A stretch of DNA of 64,000 nucleotides from Rhodococcus opacus B4 (GTDB lineage: Bacteria > Actinomycetota > Actinomycetes > Mycobacteriales > Mycobacteriaceae). Where the stretch lies: contig NC_012523.1 in assembly GCF_000010805.1 (NCBI RefSeq), positions 1-64,000 on the forward strand, given 5' to 3'. A model generated the notes under the pieces. It was not told where the DNA came from, did not search any database, and saw only the letters and a program-made list of their open reading frames with translations. Both the position numbers and the translations under genes were made by a program. This document shows, one piece after another, positions 33,330 through 42,167 of this stretch. Position 1 is the first letter of the stretch. The number at the start of each line of letters is the position of its first letter.

Positions 33330-35345
33330 TTACAGGCGCCTCAAGAATCGTCGTCCGACCCGGTCTCGGGCGAGAGCAATGGCGTCAGCTAATTCCGACT
33401 TGTCACCGATGATTGGCCACCATGACCAGTCGGATCCTGCCGCCTGTGCTTCCTCAACGAAGATCGCTTCTGGCTCCCACACGTCCCTTCCCCACCGCCG
33501 TTCACCTGCAGCCAGTGTAGGGCCTGGCTCGACGTCATGCCGGAGATAGAACAGCCCTCGCCGGTATTCGTACTGGTCGTTGAGTTGACTCCAATCCTCA
33601 TCGTCAGGACATGCCTCCGCAAAGAGCGGCCGCAGCATTTTCCGTAGGTACCGACTGAGAGCAAATCCAAGTCCCGCAACGTCCTGCATGCCTGCAAAGT
33701 TCATCACTGAGCGCTCATCCAGCACTTCGTGCTCATCCAGCACTCGAAGAGCAGGCAGTCTCGGGGCAGTCGGTCCTCTGTCCGTATCGCGCCATTTAAC
33801 GTTCTCTGCCAGTTTGATCCACAGATCCGCGTCCGAGTCGAAGCACAGTGTTGACAAACCGATGACGCGGAAGGCCAGTAAAGCGGGGAAGTGGCGCGAC
33901 TTGTCGTAGGCAGATTCCGGCATCCGTTGGATAAGGGAATTCCCGTCTTTCTTGAAGCGTCCGCGGGCGTCGACAAGTTCCTGCAACGCAAGCGGCCATG
34001 CACGATTATCCCCGCTGGCCGGGTCGTACTCAACGCCGGCATGCAGGATCTGCAACGTGGGTTCAGTGAGCTCGTAAAGCAACCGATATCTGGCTTCGAG
34101 TGGCTCAAGCGGCCCGCTGCTCGACGTGACGATCGGAAGCTCGTTGATGTCTCGCCGTAGTTGTTTTGTCGTGTTCTTCACCAGGTCGATGAGGTCGATG
34201 CTCTTCGAACCGTCAACGACGTATCGCTTGACCTGACCTACTAGATCCCGCTCCGGAGGAGGTTCAGGCTGAACTGTGGGCCCGCCAGCAGAAGGGGTTG
34301 CAGCGCCGCGCCCAGCGGACGGGGGAATTGTGAAGTCGCCGGCAGTCCGCCAATCGTCGTTCTCCATATCGACGGCAAGGCCTGTGTTTCTCAGACGTCG
34401 TCCCAGATCCCTACGACTGTCGGAAGTGTCCTTAATCTGCACATAGTTCACTCCAGCGATGTCCGACATCTCCCGCACGCCACCAAACCGGACGAGGACA
34501 ACTTTTTCCCGATCCTTCTGCATAGCCATTCCAGCTTCGAAGATGACGTTCATACGCGGCTGAGGGGTCAGATCCCTCTCGAACTGCGGATCATGATCGG
34601 AGAGAAACTCATCCCTGCATCGCCCGAGGTCATCCGGCGTGAACAGCACTACGACGGCGCCGGCGGCTTCCATTCCTGCAGTAACGATGTCCATCGTGGT
34701 AGGGCTTCCGGAGCCAGTGTATGAGGCTGCCTCCTCCCACTCGATGACCCGGAGATCGAAGGTACGAAGTAGCTGGACCATGGACTTCTTGATTCGGTGA
34801 TCGCGACCGTGGACAAGAAAGACTCGTCTATCGCGCGCGGGAGAAGTAACGGGCTGAGACACGGGAGTCTCCCTTTGTGATTGTCGTAGGTCTGATGAAG
34901 GGGAGATAGTGTGAGCGGGGGTTGCGAGTGGAGATGTGGCAGCGGACCCCTCCTGCGTATCGCCACTCCAGTGGAGAGTCCCGGACGGATCGAGGACCAC
35001 ATCGACGCGCTTCAATGTCTCGATCAGATCGGCTACCGCATCGACGAGCTCATCTTCCCTTCCTAGAGTTGAACGCTGAGCTCGGCTGAGAAGTCCTCGG
35101 AGTAACCTCAACAGTCGAGGAAGGGCTTCCTTCGCGTCCTCGTCGCTCGCCGATTCGAGAGCGTGCAGTACCAGTTCCTGCCTGTTAGTGCCCACGCATT
35201 CGAGGCCCACGCTCTTCAAAACTCTGACTGTGTCGACCCTCGATGGCCCGTGGGAGCCCGCCCAAAACCGCGCCATTGGACCGGCGATCGTCTCGCCGAA
35301 GGTTCGCCCTGATCGGCGAGACGTCTTCGGGTCGGATTTAGTCAT
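33330..35345 (-). CDS. TIR-like (PF10137-type) domain protein, candidate defence effector
   Basis: A 671-residue protein in three parts. Residues 1-130 are helical. After a low-complexity linker, residues 173-326 form a TIR-like nucleotide-binding domain: RRVFLVHGRD at the first strand, then LFTPDDL, and PQPRMNVIFEAGMAM with the candidate catalytic E270, followed by the strand VVLVRFGG. This matches the TIR-like domain of CBASS Cap12 and Pycsar effectors, which degrade NAD+. The C-terminal 300 residues are unrecognised and may sense a trigger. It stands alone, converging on the transfer operon and just downstream of the relaxase gene. A single-gene abortive defence is inferred. Confidence 0.75.
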   Translation of the reverse strand: MTKSDPKTSRRSGRTFGETIAGPMARFWAGSHGPSRVDTVRVLKSVGLECVGTNRQELVLHALESASDEDAKEALPRLLRLLRGLLSRAQRSTLGREDELVDAVADLIETLKRVDVVLDPSGTLHWSGDTQEGSAATSPLATPAHTISPSSDLRQSQRETPVSQPVTSPARDRRVFLVHGRDHRIKKSMVQLLRTFDLRVIEWEEAASYTGSGSPTTMDIVTAGMEAAGAVVVLFTPDDLGRCRDEFLSDHDPQFERDLTPQPRMNVIFEAGMAMQKDREKVVLVRFGGVREMSDIAGVNYVQIKDTSDSRRDLGRRLRNTGLAVDMENDDWRTAGDFTIPPSAGRGAATPSAGGPTVQPEPPPERDLVGQVKRYVVDGSKSIDLIDLVKNTTKQLRRDINELPIVTSSSGPLEPLEARYRLLYELTEPTLQILHAGVEYDPASGDNRAWPLALQELVDARGRFKKDGNSLIQRMPESAYDKSRHFPALLAFRVIGLSTLCFDSDADLWIKLAENVKWRDTDRGPTAPRLPALRVLDEHEVLDERSVMNFAGMQDVAGLGFALSRYLRKMLRPLFAEACPDDEDWSQLNDQYEYRRGLFYLRHDVEPGPTLAAGERRWGRDVWEPEAIFVEEAQAAGSDWSWWPIIGDKSELADAIALARDRVGRRFLRRL

Positions 35346-35389
35346 GGACCCAAGAATGCCGCATCAGTTCCAACCGATACGCCGGAGTC

Positions 35390-37108
35390 CTACCTTTCGT
35401 TGCCTTCCTGGGCACGGTCGCGACCGGCGTGAGTGCGTGGGGACGGATCGAGCGGCGCGGGAATCGGCGATCCGGGACGCCTCACTGCCTCAGATGGTGG
35501 TGATGCGTTGTCGAGTGCGACAAGTCGCCGCAACTCTTCCTGTTCCGGTGTGAGTGTCGATGTCGACGTGCCGTCCTGCCTCGTCATCCGGTCTTCGACG
35601 CGCGCGGAATCCGGCACCGACAGCCGCGGCTGTTGAGGGGCGTAGATGGCCGCGAGCTCGGTCCGCGCGGCGTACTCAATGTCGAGGGCACGGTACAACT
35701 CGCCTGACGCGCGATGCGCATCCGCGATCGCCTCCATCGCCTTCATCAACTGCCGCAGCAACAACATCGCGGACACGCTGTTCGGGAGATGCCCTCCGGT
35801 CTGCATCACGATCAGTGCGGCACCACCCGCAGACATGGCGCCCTTCGGTGCCCGGTACGCCCGGTGCGCCGGAAGTTGCGCGGAACGGGCGAGCTGACGC
35901 GCGGCCGCGGCCAGGGGTCCGGGTGTTGGTTCGATCTTCGCGGACCATGCCGCGAACACACCGGCGGTGCGGCCTGCTGCGCGTGCCCACTGTGCCCGGT
36001 CTTCGAGTGGGATGGATCGCAGGTAGGCGTTCCACTTACCGATGTCCTCGGTGGCTCGGTCGAGCAGTTTCGGGTCGAGTTCCTGACTCTCACGGCCGGC
36101 CCGCACGGTCGGACGTTCACGGCGAGCAGCGTTCCACTCGTCGACGGCCGCCGCCGACGCCTGCGGGCTGTCCTCCCACTCGCTGCGCAAACGCGGCAGC
36201 GTCAGGTCCTTGGCAAGGTGCCCTCCGCCGTAGAAGACCGGAGAGTGTCCGTTGGCGGGTCGAACCGCGACCTTGAAACCGACAACCACGTCGCCGCGTC
36301 CGGAGGCGAAGCGGGGCCGCACAATCAACCCCTGTCCACGCAGGCGGCGCACGAACTCCGCTTCGGATTTCGACGCGGTCGCGCACGCGCGGACGCGGCG
36401 AGCGAGGAGCTCACGGTCCAACTCACTCGCACCTTCACGCTCGGCACGCTGCTTCTCGGCACGGTGGTAGCCGCGCTCACCGGAGTTGGTTTCCCGGGAG
36501 GCGATCACGGCGAGGCCGTGCTGTCGTTCGAGTTTGGCGACGATCTCACTTGCCCGTCTCTTCGACCGCCACAAGTCGACCTTCGTGCCGTCCTCACGCA
36601 CGGCAGAGGCGGCGATGTGGATGTGATCGTTGCCCTTGCTGGAAAGACCGTGACGGGCAGCCACCCAGCGGGCGGGGGAGCGGCCGGACTGACTGGTGAA
36701 TCCCATCTCGTCCATGAACTGCTGGGCGATCTCGCCCCACTTCTCGTCGGTGAGCTGCCCCTCGTCGGCGTGCAGCGACAGCGAGCAGTGCCACACGTTC
36801 GCGTCCCGCCAGGGGTCGATCGGGTCGCGGACCTTCTTGCCGTGCGAGTCCCGTACGTCTTCGCCGTTGGAGTCCCGGAGGTAGTTCGGCTCCCGGACTA
36901 CGGTGCCGAATACCCGTCGCGGTTCGTCGATCTGACGGCCGATCTCGATTGCGTCCTGGTGGGACAACTCGTTGTCGTGGTGCCACGCCATGATCGCAGG
37001 ATCACCGGCAACCAGGTGCGGGTCGGTGTGTTCGTTGGATCGGCCCGGACCCTGTAGGTACGACAGCAGACCGGTCATCTTCCCACCAGTGCCGATCTTC
37101 ACGATCAT
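35390..37108 (-). CDS. MOBP-type relaxase (mobilisation nuclease)
   Basis: A 572-residue relaxase. Motif I with candidate tyrosine Y17 lies in GLLSYLQGPG; a conserved stretch VWHCSLSLHADEG follows, and the metal-binding HxH motif appears as NDHIHIAASAV. These are the features of the MobA/VirD2 (PF03432) group. The C-terminal half is helical and charged. It cuts oriT and stays bound to the transferred strand. The start overlaps the mobC stop by four bases. Unusually, it is on the opposite strand to the transfer operon. Confidence 0.85.
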   Translation of the reverse strand: MIVKIGTGGKMTGLLSYLQGPGRSNEHTDPHLVAGDPAIMAWHHDNELSHQDAIEIGRQIDEPRRVFGTVVREPNYLRDSNGEDVRDSHGKKVRDPIDPWRDANVWHCSLSLHADEGQLTDEKWGEIAQQFMDEMGFTSQSGRSPARWVAARHGLSSKGNDHIHIAASAVREDGTKVDLWRSKRRASEIVAKLERQHGLAVIASRETNSGERGYHRAEKQRAEREGASELDRELLARRVRACATASKSEAEFVRRLRGQGLIVRPRFASGRGDVVVGFKVAVRPANGHSPVFYGGGHLAKDLTLPRLRSEWEDSPQASAAAVDEWNAARRERPTVRAGRESQELDPKLLDRATEDIGKWNAYLRSIPLEDRAQWARAAGRTAGVFAAWSAKIEPTPGPLAAAARQLARSAQLPAHRAYRAPKGAMSAGGAALIVMQTGGHLPNSVSAMLLLRQLMKAMEAIADAHRASGELYRALDIEYAARTELAAIYAPQQPRLSVPDSARVEDRMTRQDGTSTSTLTPEQEELRRLVALDNASPPSEAVRRPGSPIPAPLDPSPRTHAGRDRAQEGNER

Positions 37109-37503
37109 CGCGCGTCGAACTCCTGCAGAATCCCGTCGATCCGCCTCGCCACCCGCCGGACCTCGTCGAGTGTGACACGGAGATTGTCGGGCAGATCCCC
37201 GGTAGCGTTGGTGGCCTTGGCCATCTGATTGACGTTGATCGAAATCGCAGACAGCAGCCGGAACCCGCTGAACAACTGCTCCGCGAATTCACGCCGCTCG
37301 GAAGCAGTCTCGGAATGGTCTGCCAGCGCTGACTCAACGAGTAACCGAGGCACGGTTACCCGCGCATGCTGCGCCTTCGCCAGCAGCGCCGACTCCTCCT
37401 CCGGAGTCACCTTCACCACGTGCCGGGCCTGCCGGCCACCGTCGACGTTCGCACGTCGCTCACGCCGGAATCGCCGGGGACGATCAACCGCGTCTTCGCT
37501 CAT
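37105..37503 (-). CDS. mobC: MobC-like relaxosome accessory protein
   Basis: A 132-residue basic protein with an RHH-like part (about 28-62, HVVKVTPEEESALLAKAQ, then RLLVESAL) and a helical end carrying INVNQMAKATN, the most typical phrase of MobC (PF05713) proteins. It helps open oriT and guide the relaxase. It is the first gene of the mob operon, and the candidate oriT lies directly upstream. Confidence 0.85.
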   Translation of the reverse strand: MSEDAVDRPRRFRRERRANVDGGRQARHVVKVTPEEESALLAKAQHARVTVPRLLVESALADHSETASERREFAEQLFSGFRLLSAISINVNQMAKATNATGDLPDNLRVTLDEVRRVARRIDGILQEFDAR

Positions 37504-38103
37504 CGTCCCTGCCTTTCAGTTGGCCCAGCGCAGCGCCCCCACCACGTGGGGCTACACGGCAGTGTCTCAGGTCCAGAGCGCAGCGTCCAGACCTGACCCC
37601 AACTTAGGGCACCTAAGTTTCCATCTTGCTCCGCCGGGGCTCGATCAGTTGGCACGCAGCGCCTGCGTCGTGTGCCCGTTCTTGAAAGAAGCACAGGACG
37701 AGCGCAGCGAGTTCCTTTGCGCGGTCTTCCGGCCGTCCCCACCTGTGGTGTGGACCCGATTGTGGGTGCCTGAGATCGAGCGGAGCGGGACAGGGAATCT
37801 CGGGCATCCACACGAGGACCAGGGCACTCCACACTTGTGGTCGGCCGGCGCCCGAACGGGCCGACAGAGGGGCCGCGCTACGCGCGTCCAACGCGACTTC
37901 GCCGCGGGGGAGTTGTCCCCAAGTGGGTACCGGGCTTAACGGCATTGGGCACCCACGACATTTCTCCGCTCCGCTGTGTCGTGTGCACACAACGCCTACC
38001 CGGACACCCACCCGGGGACAACGGAATCCGAGCGCGACTCGACTCGCGCACACGCCGCGTGTACGGCTCGAGATTCGCGGGCAACGTCTATACGATCGAC
38101 CGC
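37504..38103. other. candidate oriT region with several dyads
   Basis: No gene is supported. At 37601-37619 the perfect dyad AACTTAGG-GCA-CCTAAGTT is followed at once by CCATCTTGC (37621-37629), close to the MOBP nic consensus YATCCTG/Y; the predicted nick would be between 37628 and 37629. A second dyad TCAGGTC/GACCTGA lies at 37567-37596. Further out are a GTTGTCCCC/GGGGACAAC pair (37912-37920 and 38014-38022) and the palindrome GTGTGCACAC (37981). The position directly upstream of mobC and the relaxase gene fits an origin of transfer. Confidence 0.6.
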
Positions 38104-38481
38104 ATGGAGAACCAGTCGCTGGAAACCGAATTCGCCGCTCTCGATGAACAGATCCGACGAGAAGCCGAGAAGAAGATGCAAGCGATCCGCGTCGTCGCCA
38201 CAGCACACAAAACTCTCGCCGACACCCGCGAGGAGTTCGCGCGCGCCGACGCCGCGAACAAGAAGGCGTTGACCGACGCGATCGCCGCCGCGCGCAGCGC
38301 CGGATTCACCGACGCCGACCTGAAGCGGTGGCAGGCCGACGACAACAAGCCCAGCCGTCGCGGACAGCAGCGCCGTCCCCGCAAGGCCGCACAGAAGGAC
38401 CAGCCGGGGACCCCGACCGCGACCGCTTCGACGGACTCTTCGCCCCAGCCGGCGAACGAATCCCTCGCCGCGTCGGCCTGA
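38104..38481 (+). CDS. small coiled-coil protein divergent from the mob operon
   Basis: 125 residues from ATG 38104. The N-terminal 70 residues form a long helix (LETEFAALDEQIRREAEKK), followed by an HTH-like turn (GFTDADLKRWQADD) and a basic disordered tail. No ribosome site is seen; instead TATACGAT lies about 14 bases upstream as a -10-like box, so a leaderless mRNA is possible. It starts at the oriT region, so a role in relaxosome control is plausible but unproven. Confidence 0.6.
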   Translation: MENQSLETEFAALDEQIRREAEKKMQAIRVVATAHKTLADTREEFARADAANKKALTDAIAAARSAGFTDADLKRWQADDNKPSRRGQQRRPRKAAQKDQPGTPTATASTDSSPQPANESLAASA

Positions 38482-38609
38482 CCAAGCACCCGCCATAGTG
38501 CCACTGACCGCTCTGTGTCAGTGGCACACTCATGTTCAGTACTCCGGGGGGAGTTCGATGAGCGAGATCACGCTCGATAGATCAGAAGAGTCCGCCGCTG
38601 GAAACGGAC

Positions 38610-39335
38610 GTGGCGTCCAAGGCCAGCGTTCAAAGCGGGTCCTCATCACATTTCTGGGACCGGTTCTCGGAGTTTGCCACCTTTGCGCGCCTCGCACCTA
38701 ACGAGCCCGGTTTCGCCGCCCTACTCGGGCTGCATGGTCTCGTCGCGGCGGTCGTCGTGGTGAAGCTAGTTCCTCCATGTGGTCCGGTGTGGAGTGTTGG
38801 TGCGGAGCTCGCGCGCGGTTTCCGTTGGCTCGGCCTCGCACCGGTGAGGATCCGGAACCAGCCGGTATCGCGACGCACTCAGCTGCTGTGGCTCGTCGCC
38901 ATTCCCGGCACGCTCGCGCTGTTGCACCTTCTCCTTGCCACACAGCTCGTCACGGCATTCCCCGTGATCGATCCCGCCGAAGATGCCGCCAACGACGCAA
39001 GGGAAATACTCGGGACGAAGTACGGCCTCTACAGCGCGTTGACGTATGCCTTCTTCGGCTCAGCCCTCGTCGAGGAGATCGCCTTCCGAAACGTTGTCCT
39101 TCTCGTGCAGCGGTGGCGGCCGCACGCAACGCTCCTCATCGCGATCATCGCGACCGCGTCCACCGCTCTGTTCGCGGTGTCGCATTTGAACTACGGCACC
39201 GCCAACGTCGTCTCGGGATTCGTCGGAGGAGCGGTCTACGTCGGGCTCGCGCTGTACACCCGATCGCTCTGGCCCGCCATCATGACGCACTTCATCTACA
39301 ACACCGTCATCATGGTGGGCTGGGTGGCGATGTAG
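38610..39335 (+). CDS. CPBP-family intramembrane protease
   Basis: GTG 38610 gives 241 residues with about six to seven membrane spans. The CPBP/Abi motifs are clear: EEIAFR (glutamates and Arg), then FAVSHLNYG, and THFIYN near the end. This family cleaves or processes membrane peptides and is frequent in bacteriocin immunity. A better ribosome site (GGGGGGAG) precedes an ATG at 38558 in another frame that reads through the same start region, so a frameshift near the N-terminus is possible. A strong hairpin follows the gene. Confidence 0.78.
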   Translation: MASKASVQSGSSSHFWDRFSEFATFARLAPNEPGFAALLGLHGLVAAVVVVKLVPPCGPVWSVGAELARGFRWLGLAPVRIRNQPVSRRTQLLWLVAIPGTLALLHLLLATQLVTAFPVIDPAEDAANDAREILGTKYGLYSALTYAFFGSALVEEIAFRNVVLLVQRWRPHATLLIAIIATASTALFAVSHLNYGTANVVSGFVGGAVYVGLALYTRSLWPAIMTHFIYNTVIMVGWVAM

Positions 39336-39349
39336 CCAACAACCACAAC

Positions 39350-39397
39350 ATGCAGCGAGCGCCCCGATCCGGTCACGGGTCGGGGCGCTCGCTGCAT
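39350..39397 (+). terminator. 18-bp perfect hairpin after the CPBP gene
   Basis: 39350-39367 pairs perfectly with 39380-39397 around a 12-base loop. It begins 15 bases after the stop and has no T-run. One of the longest perfect stems in the window. Confidence 0.75.
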
Positions 39398-39466
39398 CAC
39401 CACTTGTGTCCGACCTGTCGGTCCCCGCCTCTATCCTCGCCGGTAACAGCACCTGGAACCGGTTGA

Positions 39467-40102
39467 GTGGAGGACACCCTGAGCGTCACCAGCGGCATTT
39501 CCCCGCTCCCGGGTATGCCCGTTCCCTCGCCACATGCGGAGGACGAGCAGCTCGCTCTGATCGGACAGCCGCAGCCGGTGCGCGTTCCTGCACGACTGTG
39601 GCGATCGTGGCTCACCGAGCCCACGATCGTCGCTCGGTTCGAAGCGAAAATTTATCGGCGTGCCGACGAGTTGTGCACTGTCTGGACCGGAAGTGTCAGC
39701 TCGACGGGTCACGGATCCTTTCGGGCGGCGAGTCTGCCCGGCACGTCTCGACGTGGCACCGTGCCCGCGCATCTGTTCGCCTACCAACTCGAGTACGGAG
39801 TGATCCCGAGGCTGGGGTGGTCCGGTGCCGATGACGCGGTGCTGTGCCATCAATGCGACTTCGCCGGTTGCGTCAATCCACACCACATGCGCTTGGGCAC
39901 CAACGCCGTCAATCGCACCGAGTACTACCTGCGGCGACGGAACCTGGCCAGTCCACTCGCCGACATCCGCGGTCCCGCCGGGCGCACCCGCGCCGTCGCC
40001 GCCGCTGTCCGCGCCGGCCTCGCGAACGGCGACGAATCCGACGGCATCGAGTTACGGATCCGCCGCGCCGAAGCCGCCGGCCTGCCACTCACTCTTTGGT
40101 GA
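39467..40102 (+). CDS. His-Me finger (HNH-like) endonuclease
   Basis: A 211-residue protein. The segment AHLFAYQLEYG, then LCHQCDFAGCVNPHHMRLGT, shows the zinc-binding cysteines and histidines of the His-Me finger endonucleases found in phages and mobile elements. The start is uncertain: GTG 39467 is the first in-frame codon and the GGAGG at 39469 could serve a later start. No methylase is adjacent, so it is more likely a homing-type or plasmid maintenance nuclease than half of a restriction system. Confidence 0.72.
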   Translation: MEDTLSVTSGISPLPGMPVPSPHAEDEQLALIGQPQPVRVPARLWRSWLTEPTIVARFEAKIYRRADELCTVWTGSVSSTGHGSFRAASLPGTSRRGTVPAHLFAYQLEYGVIPRLGWSGADDAVLCHQCDFAGCVNPHHMRLGTNAVNRTEYYLRRRNLASPLADIRGPAGRTRAVAAAVRAGLANGDESDGIELRIRRAEAAGLPLTLW

Positions 40103-40151
40103 TTCTCGGTGCGTCGCACAGACCCAGGTGCACGCACACGGCTGATGCGCA

Positions 40152-40186
40152 GAGGGTGTTCGGGGCTCGATGCCCCGAACACCCTC
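40152..40186 (+). terminator. 15-bp hairpin after the His-Me finger gene
   Basis: GAGGGTGTTCGGGGC (40152-40166) pairs perfectly with 40172-40186 around the loop TCGAT. It sits 50 bases past the stop of the rightward gene and in front of the converging parB. Confidence 0.7.
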
Positions 40187-40203
40187 CATCCCCTCCCTGA
40201 CGG

Positions 40204-40231
40204 GCCCCCGGAACTCCGCACTTCCGGGGGC
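40204..40231 (-). terminator. 10-bp hairpin after parB
   Basis: GCCCCCGGAA (40204-40213) pairs with TTCCGGGGGC (40222-40231), 14 bases beyond the parB stop on the minus strand. A likely parB terminator. Confidence 0.65.
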
Positions 40232-40245
40232 GCGCCGTTTCATGA

Positions 40246-41865
40246 CTAGGTGATGTCGATGTCTTCGGGGCGCAGTTCGCCGCTGATCACCTTCTCCACA
40301 TTCGAGAGGGTGTGCCCGTTCTCGGTGAGCATCGCGAGGTACTCGCTGACGTACTGCGGCCGCGACCGCCATGCATCCTTCGCCATTCGCGACTCCATCG
40401 CCGCGACAGTGAGCGCGAAGGTAAGCATCCAGGCGCGGGACTCGCTGGCCGCCGTCGCTGCGGCCGCGATCTTCTTCTTCGCGTCGTACGTCGTCCAGGT
40501 CTTGTCACCCATCAACTCCGGCAGCAGATCGGACGAGTGGAACTCCGACAACTGGTGCGGTGCGAGCGCGACCATCATCGCCGTCCACGTGGCCGCGTTC
40601 TTCGGAGGCTTGTTCGCCGACAGCATCTCGCGGATGAACTCACGCCTCACGTCGGTAGCGGACTCGGCCAACTTGTTCAGCTCCCGTACCCGGCGACGCT
40701 GCACCCGCTTGGCCTCCTCCGCCGCAAGGAGTGCGGCCTCACGGGCTTCCTCGTCCTCCGGCAACGGGTTGGTCGGGTTGAACCCGGCAAGTTGGATCGC
40801 CCGGTTGAACTGGTAGCGGCCACCGTTGACAGGAACCAGACCGGCGTCCTCGGCACGCAGCACGTCGAGGAAGTAGAACTGCGGCACGTACACGTCGCGT
40901 TCCTCGACCGAGTTCGCGTGCCGCAGCCCTTCCTCGGGCTCGACGTCCGGGTCGTCGAAGGTGTCCCAGTCGATGTCGCCCTCTTCGACCGGTTCTCCGG
41001 ACTCGACTTCGACGTACATCGTGTCGGTGCGCACCCACACGCCCCATAGCTCCGGCCGCTGCCGCACCTGCTCCTCGGTGATGTGCGCGCGCGGGTCCGC
41101 CTCGGCGTCCTCGGCGGTGGCGATGTATCGCCAGTGGATCTTCGTGTCGTCGCCAAAGCCGGGATCGCTGTCGAGCACGGTGAACCCGGCTTCGGCGTAT
41201 GTCGCGGTGCGTTCGGCGCGGGTCGCTTTCTCCTTCCGGTCCGCCAGGAGTATGCGGGCCTGGTAGTCGAAGGAGTGGCGCTGGCACTGCGCCAATGTCT
41301 CCACGGCCTCGGTGTCGCCATCCGCCTCGAACGTGGCGATCACGGCCGCCTGTTCGATCGTCAGGCCCTGTTCCTCGAGGCTCGCGCGCGCGGCTTCGCG
41401 GCGTCCGACTGCGCCGAGCAGCTTGACCGCCTTGCGCTTTACGCTCAGCTCCTTCGAGACTCGTTCCACCGGCACCCCGAGGTCGAGCATTTCGGCGATC
41501 CCGGCGGCGTTCTGCGCGGTCGTCAGGCCGGTGCGGTGGTTGTTCGAGTTCATCTGCTCGCTGATCCGGGCGATGGCACGCTCGATCTCGTCGGTCGTGT
41601 CCTGTGAGCGCACCAGCACGGGGATGGTGTCGCGGCCTGTGGCGATTGCGGCGAGCGTTCGTCGTTGTCCGTCGATGACCACCAGGACGCCGTCCTCGCG
41701 GCGGTTCGCGGTGATCGGGTGCAGCACACCGTGCTCGCGGACCGACGCCACGAATCCTGGTGTCGCCTCGAGGTCGACCTGGTCGCGCACGTTCTTGCCG
41801 ACGTCGAGGGTGTGCGGGTCGACCTCGATCAGCTCGACGCCCACCGGTTGCAGTGTTGCGGTCAT
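40246..41865 (-). CDS. parB: ParB/Spo0J-family DNA-binding protein
   Basis: ATG 41865 follows GGAGAGAG and gives 539 residues; upstream codons in frame belong to a hairpin. The N-terminal ParB domain shows GVLHPITANRRE and VVIDGQRRTLAAI (IDGQRR at 64-69, corresponding to the CTPase motif GERR), then the HTH region (LTTAQNAAGIAEMLDLGVP). A long C-terminal region with no match follows. It is far from parA and lacks its own ParA, so it may act in transfer or replication control rather than segregation. Its leader carries the conserved hairpin at 41894-41930. Confidence 0.84.
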   Translation of the reverse strand: MTATLQPVGVELIEVDPHTLDVGKNVRDQVDLEATPGFVASVREHGVLHPITANRREDGVLVVIDGQRRTLAAIATGRDTIPVLVRSQDTTDEIERAIARISEQMNSNNHRTGLTTAQNAAGIAEMLDLGVPVERVSKELSVKRKAVKLLGAVGRREAARASLEEQGLTIEQAAVIATFEADGDTEAVETLAQCQRHSFDYQARILLADRKEKATRAERTATYAEAGFTVLDSDPGFGDDTKIHWRYIATAEDAEADPRAHITEEQVRQRPELWGVWVRTDTMYVEVESGEPVEEGDIDWDTFDDPDVEPEEGLRHANSVEERDVYVPQFYFLDVLRAEDAGLVPVNGGRYQFNRAIQLAGFNPTNPLPEDEEAREAALLAAEEAKRVQRRRVRELNKLAESATDVRREFIREMLSANKPPKNAATWTAMMVALAPHQLSEFHSSDLLPELMGDKTWTTYDAKKKIAAAATAASESRAWMLTFALTVAAMESRMAKDAWRSRPQYVSEYLAMLTENGHTLSNVEKVISGELRPEDIDIT

Positions 41866-41893
41866 GATGTCTCTCTCCTGTACTGTCTCGGGC

Positions 41894-41930
41894 GAGAACA
41901 CCGGGCAGATAGTTGCTGCCCGGTGTTCTC
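41894..41930 (-). promoter_or_regulatory. conserved leader hairpin, copy 1 (parB)
   Basis: A perfect 15-bp stem (41894-41908 with 41916-41930) around the loop ATAGTTG (plus strand; CAACTAT in the leftward mRNA). The stem core CCGGGCAG/CTGCCCGG is identical in copies at 45984 and 63901, while the outer part differs in a compensated way. It lies 28 bases before the parB ATG. Confidence 0.75.
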
Positions 41931-42167
41931 TTGTTTCCGGGTGGTTCGTCGTCAGTGGGGGGCCGGGGTATCGGTGGTGCGGTCCGCCTGCCGTGCCATC
42001 TGCCTGTTGCGCGTCGTTGAAGGTGACGACGACGGCGTCATCGGGGTTGACGACGATGCGGTGCGAAAACGGCCCCGCTCGGGGGTGGTGAGCGGGGCCG
42101 TGGTGGGCGTGGTGACGGAGTGTTCGTCGGGTTGACGCGGTGGTGGTCGGGCTGATGGGGATCGGGT
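41931..42167. other. spacer between parB and the transposon genes
   Basis: No gene seen. It holds the word TCGTCAGTG at 41949-41957, which recurs inverted at 45255-45263 on the far side of the transposon genes, and a 12-bp hairpin at 42069-42101. Confidence 0.4.
42069..42101 (-). terminator. 12-bp hairpin after the transposon operon
   Basis: ACGGCCCCGCTC (42069-42080) pairs perfectly with 42090-42101 around a 9-base loop. It follows the TniB-like gene by about 70 bases and probably ends the leftward transposition transcript. Confidence 0.65.

Noticed and set aside
39467..40102. His-Me finger nuclease as part of a restriction-modification system
   Set aside because: No methylase gene lies next to it; the only methylase is the distant giant protein.
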